The translations under genes were made by a program, and so were the position numbers. The notes below the pieces were generated by a model that had not been told where the DNA came from, ran no database searches, and worked only from the letters and a program-made list of their open reading frames with translations. From an uncultured Alphaproteobacteria bacterium (GTDB taxonomy: Bacteria > Pseudomonadota > Alphaproteobacteria > RF32 > CAG-239): a DNA stretch of 16,440 bases. How positions within the stretch are numbered: the stretch's first letter is position 1; each line of letters begins with the position of its first letter. Shown here one piece after another: positions 12,308 to 16,440 of this stretch. Location of the stretch: the NCBI GenBank assembly GCA_910585375.1, contig CAJUCZ010000004.1, positions 88,566 to 105,005 on the forward strand. Reading direction: 5' to 3'.

Positions 12308-12769
12308 CTAGAACGCATCTTGGTTCTTTTGTAAATCAAGTAAAGCGCCTAATATTTTTTCTTGAAATTTGAACCAATCACCGCGATTAAATATTTGTTG
12401 CATTGTGCCACAAGACGGAATGCAATATTTGTTGTCATTTCTTAAATCCCAATAAAAATCAAGAATCTGCTGACGAATTGTGTTATATCTTGCCGTCATG
12501 GCTGCTTGCGTTTCCTGAGTAAATTCGGAATCAAGAAGCTGGTATATCTGTTGATCCATGCACTCATTTGCCTTTATCCCGGCCGAAATATTGCCGGTCG
12601 TAGAGGTCGGATTGTTTTCAAAAGCTTTTTCCCAACATTGAAAACTAATCTGAGCGGCTTGCTTTTCACCGTAACTTAAAATTTTGTCCTCTTCTTGCAT
12701 GTTACAACAATTAAGAAGAAGTAATACCGTAAAATACGCAAGATATTTTTGTTCATTTTTATCCTTCAA
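12308..12769 (-). CDS. Possible lipoprotein, LprI-like (lysozyme-inhibitor type)
   Basis: On the opposite strand to all neighbours. From the TTG at 12769 it encodes 153 residues: a short basic start, a hydrophobic stretch YLAYFTVLLLLNCC (signal and atypical lipobox at Cys21), then a helical domain with paired cysteines. TTGNISAGIKANECMDQQI (58-75) and DFYWDLRNDNKYCIPSCGTM (104-123) resemble the LprI pattern (T-x-G, C, WxxxRDxxC, GGT) of bacterial lysozyme-inhibitor proteins. The similarity is from memory and moderate. The best ribosome site (GAAGGA) points to the ATG at 12756, which is in another frame and stops after 26 codons, so the start is doubtful or the gene carries a frameshift. If right, the product would protect the cell wall in the periplasm. 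Confidence 0.5.
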   Translation of the reverse strand: MKDKNEQKYLAYFTVLLLLNCCNMQEEDKILSYGEKQAAQISFQCWEKAFENNPTSTTGNISAGIKANECMDQQIYQLLDSEFTQETQAAMTARYNTIRQQILDFYWDLRNDNKYCIPSCGTMQQIFNRGDWFKFQEKILGALLDLQKNQDAF

Positions 12770-12774
12770 TTAAC

Positions 12775-12802
12775 TTGCTAAAATCTACTATTCCAATATA
12801 AT
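12775..12802 (+). promoter_or_regulatory. Candidate promoter of the E1-E2-D1'-D2' genes
   Basis: TTGCTA (12775-12780), a 16-base spacer and a perfect TATAAT (12797-12802) lie in the 101-base divergent gap between the antisense gene and E1. A transcript would start about 60 bases before the E1 ATG. Confidence 0.45.
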
Positions 12803-12870
12803 AACGGCAAAAGTTTAATTAAATGCAAATGTCATAATAGTTTGGATATTAAGTTTTATGAGGAAATAAT

Positions 12871-13215
12871 ATGAGTGCATTAGGGATTCTCTTACTGGAA
12901 TTAGCAGGGATGTTTACGCTGTATTTAGGCTTCTTTCAGATAAGTTCTGTTTACATGAACTTTTTTCGCAAAATTTTTAAGGCTTCCGATATTTTGCAAA
13001 CCAAGTACGGCTGGTGGTTTTTCTTCTTGCTGAGTCATGTCATTACATATATCGGATTTTGTGGAGCAGCCTATAGCCTCACCAGATTTGAAGTCGACTA
13101 TGTTGAAGGAATTTTCTGGCTGCAATTCATTGCCATGGTTATTCAATACTATCATATTCGTTATAAAGATTCGAATTTGCAAGAATATATGGCAAATTGG
13201 GATGACAAAAAGTGA
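12871..13215 (+). CDS. Membrane protein E1
   Basis: A 114-residue protein with three hydrophobic segments (about 3-28, 49-71 and 78-93) and a charged tail (RYKDSNLQEYMANWDDKK). GAGG lies before the ATG. I do not recognise the family. Its neighbour E2 starts 6 bases after its stop, and D1'-D2' follow, so all four are probably one transcript from the promoter at 12775. An aromatic KYGWWFFFLLSHVITY stretch may be a membrane segment edge. Confidence 0.65.
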   Translation: MSALGILLLELAGMFTLYLGFFQISSVYMNFFRKIFKASDILQTKYGWWFFFLLSHVITYIGFCGAAYSLTRFEVDYVEGIFWLQFIAMVIQYYHIRYKDSNLQEYMANWDDKK

Positions 13216-13221
13216 GGTAGC

Positions 13222-13572
13222 ATGAAAGAGATTATTTTGCAGCTTTCAGAAAACCTTTATATGCAAATGGGAGCGCTGCTTATCGTATATTTTATTCTTT
13301 TTGGAATTTGTTATTTCCTGTCATCTTTGTTGTTAAAGTTTTTTCTGCTCATTTTTAAATGCTTTAATCTTCCGGCGTGGCTCTGGTGGGGGATTTTGTC
13401 TTTATGCGCACCAGTCGCTGCAGGGGTAATTATGTGGACAATACATTGTGTTCGTTTCAGCTTGATTCTCATGCCGGTTGCCGTAATTGTCCTGCAAGTA
13501 TGCCGCATAATTTACGTCAGAACAGATATAAAAAACATATTTTATCAGCGAAGATTGAAAAATGAGGAATAA
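13222..13572 (+). CDS. Membrane protein E2
   Basis: A 116-residue protein with three or four membrane segments (about 15-44, 52-74, 80-98) and a basic tail (RRLKNEE). GAGG lies before the ATG. A segment IFKCFNLPAWLWWGILSL (about 43-60) is similar in pattern to ILKCFKLKNPEVWANIFSLL of D1', so E2 may be a distant D1 relative. Its stop is 2 bases before the D1' start codon. The function is unknown. Confidence 0.65.
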   Translation: MKEIILQLSENLYMQMGALLIVYFILFGICYFLSSLLLKFFLLIFKCFNLPAWLWWGILSLCAPVAAGVIMWTIHCVRFSLILMPVAVIVLQVCRIIYVRTDIKNIFYQRRLKNEE

Positions 13573-13574
13573 TC

Positions 13575-13826
13575 ATGCCATTTACGAATTGGATAATTTG
13601 GGTATTATTTTTTGTATTTATATATCGGCATATTTTAAAATGTTTTAAATTAAAAAATCCGGAAGTTTGGGCAAATATTTTTTCATTGCTGACTTGCGGT
13701 GTAATTCTGGGCTGCCTGAGTTCTACCTTTTCTTTCGGCTTTTTGTACGGGGTAGTTGGTGCCGTTGTGCCGAGTATGTTCCGTTTTACGGCAAATAAAA
13801 AGAGTGATGAAAATGCAGATAATTAA
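13575..13826 (+). CDS. Membrane protein D1' (paralogue of D1)
   Basis: An 83-residue protein homologous to D1 over its whole length. Conserved blocks are KLKNPEVWANIFSLLTCG (about 21-38) and FGFLYGVVGAVVPSMFRF (about 54-71). It overlaps D2' as D1 overlaps D2. GAGG precedes the ATG. The divergence from D1 is large, so the duplication is old or the two pairs came from different phages. Confidence 0.75.
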   Translation: MPFTNWIIWVLFFVFIYRHILKCFKLKNPEVWANIFSLLTCGVILGCLSSTFSFGFLYGVVGAVVPSMFRFTANKKSDENADN

Positions 13827-14109
13827 GGAAATAGCAAGCTTTTGGAGTTTTGGGCTGCTGATTGGCTTTTTATTCAAAGCAACTTTGCTGATATTTATGT
13901 TACAGCGGATTTTTCAGTACTTTATTTCAGATTCGGCCAAGCTGTACAAAACGCTGACAATCTTAACGGCGCCGTTTTTAATCGTCTATATATATGATCC
14001 CCGTTTTCTGCAGATTCCGTATAGTATAGAGACGGCATTTGTGTTTGTTGTTCCGCTGACCATAATCCTAAAACCGCTTGCCGTTTTTAGTGATAAAGAA
14101 ATGGAATAG
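13807..14109 (+). CDS. Membrane protein D2' (paralogue of D2)
   Basis: A 100-residue protein from the ATG at 13807 (or 98 from 13813); longer upstream ATG codons would lengthen the overlap with D1'. It shares with D2 the TILTAPFLIVYIYDP block, the PYSIE block and the FSDKEME end. Three hydrophobic segments. With D1' it forms the second copy of the pair. It is the last gene of locus B, and a terminator follows. Confidence 0.75.
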   Translation: MKMQIIKEIASFWSFGLLIGFLFKATLLIFMLQRIFQYFISDSAKLYKTLTILTAPFLIVYIYDPRFLQIPYSIETAFVFVVPLTIILKPLAVFSDKEME

Positions 14110-14133
14110 CAGATGCATATGTTCAATTTTATG

Positions 14134-14164
14134 GAGGAAAGATAAAAGTCTTTCCTCTTTTTTT
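14134..14164 (+). terminator. Terminator closing locus B
   Basis: GAGGAAAGA (14134-14142) and TCTTTCCTC (14149-14157) form a perfect 9-bp stem with a 6-base loop, followed by seven T residues. It precedes the second leader repeat, as the terminator at 11059 precedes the first. Confidence 0.9.
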
Positions 14165-14245
14165 ATGCCGGAATTCCGGCACCTTAACATTAACTTTATA
14201 AAATAACAGGAGAATATAATGAGTAAAAGTATTGGAAAACTGCTC
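14159..14245 (+). repeat. Leader repeat copy 2 with MSKSIGKLL codons
   Basis: Matches copy 1 at 11081-11168. The palindrome here is GCCGGAATTCCGGC (14167-14180): the two central bases differ from copy 1, but the palindrome stays perfect. It includes the ribosome site AGGAG and the first codons of the gene at 14219. It marks the right edge of locus B. Confidence 0.9.
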
Positions 14246-15103
14246 GGAGGAGGTGGTGCCAACACGTCAATGTTTGGCTCTGAGCGTGATTACCTCAACT
14301 ATCTGAACAAAAAAGATACGTCTTTGATTGACAATACGCTGAATAATTTTAATCAGAGTGCTTACAATTTGTCACAAACCTTAAACAATCGTCCGGACTA
14401 CGTCTATAGCGTCGATGGTTCTGATGCCGCAAGACAAAGAGCCGAGAATGCAACATATAATTCATATGTCAGCAAACTCACGCCGCAGTTTGAACAGCAG
14501 CAGCGCCAATTGGAAACCCGTTTGCAGAATCAGGGACTGAGTGTGGGCAGCGAGGCCTATCAGAATGCCATGAATTCCATGTATCAGCAACAAAATGATG
14601 CCTTGAATCAGGCGTCTTATAACAGTGTTTTGCAGGGACAGCAGGCTTTCAGCAGCAGTCTGTCAAACGCCATAAGTGCGGGAAATTTCTCAAATGCCGC
14701 CCGACAATATCCGATAAATGAAATTCTGCAGCTGATGTCGCGTTCCATGAGCGGTGATGATGTCGCTCTGGCCAAATACCAAACTCAGTTTGGGGCGGAT
14801 TCCCGCATTGCTCAGAATAAGGCGGCCAATTCCGCCAGCCAGTATGGCATCGGCAACCAGTTATTGAGCAGTGCGGCCAGTGCAGCGTCAATGGCAATGT
14901 TCTCGGATGCAAGGGTGAAAGAAAATATTTTTCCGGTTGGCCGTCTGGATAACGGGCTGACCGTGTACTTGTTTAACTATATCGGAGAAGATATCCCGCA
15001 AATCGGACTGATTGCACAGGAAGTCGCGGAATATCGTCCCGAAGCGGTTTTACAGGATGAATATGGCCTGCTGCATGTCAATTATGCTTTGGCTGCGGCT
15101 TAA
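14219..15103 (+). CDS. Ejection-like virion protein ending in a Peptidase_S74 domain
   Basis: The 294-residue protein has a short Gly-rich start (MSKSIGKLLGGGG), a long Gln/Asn/Ser-rich helical body, and a C-terminal chaperone domain. The body has FEQQQRQLETRLQNQGLSVG and SEAYQNAMNSMYQQQNDALN (91-130), a pattern I recall from internal or tail proteins of short-tailed phages. The end, FSDARVKENIFPVGRLDNGL and then IGLIAQEVAEYRPEAV, is a Peptidase_S74 intramolecular chaperone (about 228-294), with Ser229 and Lys234 as the expected dyad. In this family the domain assists trimerisation and then cuts itself off. No fibre domain is seen in front. An ejected or tail-hub role is likely. Confidence 0.75.
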   Translation: MSKSIGKLLGGGGANTSMFGSERDYLNYLNKKDTSLIDNTLNNFNQSAYNLSQTLNNRPDYVYSVDGSDAARQRAENATYNSYVSKLTPQFEQQQRQLETRLQNQGLSVGSEAYQNAMNSMYQQQNDALNQASYNSVLQGQQAFSSSLSNAISAGNFSNAARQYPINEILQLMSRSMSGDDVALAKYQTQFGADSRIAQNKAANSASQYGIGNQLLSSAASAASMAMFSDARVKENIFPVGRLDNGLTVYLFNYIGEDIPQIGLIAQEVAEYRPEAVLQDEYGLLHVNYALAAA

Positions 15104-15120
15104 ACGTCGATTTTAACATC

Positions 15121-15150
15121 AGCCGCTCCGGTTTAGGCCGGAGTGGCTTT
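15121..15150 (+). terminator. Terminator after the S74 gene
   Basis: AGCCGCTCCGG (15121-15131) and CCGGAGTGGCT (15138-15148) form an 11-bp stem with one G-U pair and a 6-base loop, followed by TTTTTA. Confidence 0.85.
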
Positions 15151-15171
15151 TTATATTGAAGGAGAAGAAAA

Positions 15172-15966
15172 ATGCCTTTTGACAGTGAAGGAAATTTTAC
15201 CAGAATTCACAGTTGGGAAGATGACCGGATAAATGATATTGATATTGTAACAGACCACCATGATGAAGAAGATGATAATCTTGCCGAAGGTTTGTCGCAA
15301 ACCTTTCTGCGAGACGGTCGTGTTGCCATGCGCGGTAATATCGATGCCGGTAATTTTCAAATTAAAAATCTGGCCAACGGCGCTTTGGATTATGACGCCG
15401 TCAACCGCAAACAGGTGCTGGATAAACTGAATGAATTAAAGAACGAAATCAAAGAAATCATGAATGACAATATGCATTTGGGCGATATCAAGGCTTCTTT
15501 GCAAACAGCCAACCATGGCACTTGGCTTTTATGCAACGGGCAGGCGGTCAGCCGTACGGATTATGTAGACTTGTTTGAACTTATCGGAACAAACTTTGGT
15601 GCCGGCGACGGGGTTACGACTTTTAATATTCCGGATTACCGCGGCAAGTTTTTGCGCGGGCTGGGCGGAGATTCGGCAAAAGATATTTATACCACGCAGG
15701 AAGAAGGTTTGCCGAATATTACCGGTTCGGCGCAGCTGGCTCAGGCCAAATGGGATGGCGGGCCGGATGCTTATTCCGGCGCATTGAAGATTGATTCCGG
15801 CGTTAATAACAAAATTCAGTTCAGTGCCGGCGGAGGTTGGGACGGTACCGGACGCGTACCGGTTTCCTTTGATGCCGCAAGATCATCAGCTGTTTATGGC
15901 AAGTCAGCCCATGTGACGCCCATAAATCAAGCGGTAAACTATTTTATTAAAGCAAAGGAGGATTGA
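15172..15966 (+). CDS. Tail fibre protein with Collar domain
   Basis: The 264-residue protein has an acidic N-terminal attachment region (1-50), then the fibre repeat RGNIDAGNFQIKNLANGALD and DAVNRKQVLD (54-85), a coiled-coil segment (83-100), then a phage Collar domain (about 103-165; GDIKASLQT, WLLCNGQAVSR, FNIPDYRGKFLRGLGGD). The C-terminal part ends with VYGKSAHVTPINQAVNYFIK, the typical end of such fibres. It is a receptor-binding or fibre-tip protein on the virion surface. A strong GAAGGAGAAG site precedes the ATG. The length is short for a full fibre, so more fibre parts probably lie downstream. Confidence 0.85.
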   Translation: MPFDSEGNFTRIHSWEDDRINDIDIVTDHHDEEDDNLAEGLSQTFLRDGRVAMRGNIDAGNFQIKNLANGALDYDAVNRKQVLDKLNELKNEIKEIMNDNMHLGDIKASLQTANHGTWLLCNGQAVSRTDYVDLFELIGTNFGAGDGVTTFNIPDYRGKFLRGLGGDSAKDIYTTQEEGLPNITGSAQLAQAKWDGGPDAYSGALKIDSGVNNKIQFSAGGGWDGTGRVPVSFDAARSSAVYGKSAHVTPINQAVNYFIKAKED

Positions 15967-15967
15967 G

Positions 15968-16318
15968 ATGGCCGGTGTAATTTTACCTAATATGATAATT
16001 GTTCGCAAAGGAGACAGTTTTGATATTGTGTTGCAGTTCAGAACAAATGACAAGCCGTTGGATTTAACGGATTGTATTGTCAAAATGACGGTCAGAAACG
16101 GTGAGGACAAGGTTTTGTTTACAAAGTCGGGAGAGATTTTTGAGCCGGCGTCAGGCAAAGTACGGTTGAAGCTTTTGCCGGCGGATACAAATATCACCCC
16201 GGCGGATTATAAAACTGATATCCAAATTAAGCTGAAAACCGGAGATGTTCACACGGTTTACCCCGGAGATGTCAATAAGGTTGCGGTTTTTCGTATAACA
16301 CAAGAAGTAACGGAGTGA
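15968..16318 (+). CDS. BppU-like tail or fibre accessory protein
   Basis: The 116-residue protein is predicted all-beta: PNMIIVRKGDSFDIVLQFR, then LDLTDCIVKMTVRNGEDK, SGKVRLKLLPADTNITPADY and KTDIQIKLKTGDVHTVYPGD. This layout is like the N-terminal domain of BppU/DUF2479 proteins, which in other phages attach receptor-binding proteins to the tail. The assignment is by pattern only. It starts one base after the stop of the fibre gene with AAAGGAGG upstream, so it is part of the same operon and probably an adaptor or fibre partner. Confidence 0.6.
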   Translation: MAGVILPNMIIVRKGDSFDIVLQFRTNDKPLDLTDCIVKMTVRNGEDKVLFTKSGEIFEPASGKVRLKLLPADTNITPADYKTDIQIKLKTGDVHTVYPGDVNKVAVFRITQEVTE

Positions 16319-16322
16319 AAAT

Positions 16323-16440
16323 ATGAGTATATTAAATGAAGAAGCCGGCATTATCGTCTTTAACGGAACCGGTCAGAAGATTGAGGTCTTGTTTCAGGAA
16401 GAGGTACAGTTGGATATTAACGTGCCTCTTTTTTATATCA
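16323..16440 (+). CDS. Start of a downstream phage tail gene, cut by the window edge
   Basis: The frame runs open from the ATG at 16323 to the end of the window, 39 residues so far: MSILNEEAGIIVFNGTGQKI and then EVLFQEEVQLDIN. The start follows the BppU-like gene by 4 bases. The visible part is too short to name. Position suggests another fibre or tail component. Confidence 0.6.
   Translation, partial: MSILNEEAGIIVFNGTGQKIEVLFQEEVQLDINVPLFYI

Overview
The window is part of the late (virion) gene block of a short-tailed, podovirus-like phage or prophage. The recognisable backbone runs left to right on the + strand: a small protein, a scaffold-like protein, the major capsid protein, a coiled-coil protein, a head-tail adaptor (P22 gp4 / tubular-protein-A type), a large tail-hub protein (P22 gp10 / tubular-protein-B type), a GNAT acetyltransferase, an ejection-like protein ending in a Peptidase_S74 chaperone, a Collar-domain tail fibre, a BppU-like protein and a final gene cut by the window edge. 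Terminase, portal, integrase, replication and recognisable lysis genes are not here. Signal peptides and a lipoprotein-like gene indicate a Gram-negative host. The style of the backbone resembles phages of alphaproteobacteria, but the host cannot be proved from this sequence. No tRNA, rRNA, CRISPR array, transposase or integrase was seen.

The backbone is interrupted by cargo at three places. (1) 101-1848: a secreted-protein gene with a possible promoter and its own terminator (a moron layout), then a multi-pass membrane protein followed by two tandem terminators. (2) Locus A, 4708-8250, visibly AT-rich: two proteins (4708-5286 and 5799-6473) with unrelated N-termini and a common C-terminal domain, an approximately 95-nt repeat (R) present three times, and four pairs of very small membrane proteins (A1B1 to A4B4), plus two larger membrane paralogues (C1, C2) and a remnant of a third copy. 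Three of the A genes start inside R and carry a hairpin about 30 nt after the start codon whose sequence differs in every copy. (3) Locus B, 11142-14133: a protein that borrows the first nine residues and the leader of the downstream ejection-like gene, then two paralogous pairs of small membrane proteins (D1D2 and D1'D2'), an antisense LprI-like lipoprotein gene, and two further membrane proteins. Both halves of locus B have candidate promoters of their own.

The two loci share a plan: a variable soluble protein tied to the virion gene block, followed by arrays of duplicated, paired, tiny membrane proteins, with direct repeats at the junctions. My working model, which is inference, is that these are exchangeable cassettes of virion-linked or late effector-like proteins with membrane partners (immunity, superinfection exclusion or lysis control), reshuffled by recombination between the repeats. 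The sequence shows the duplications, repeats and conserved hairpin positions directly; it does not show function.
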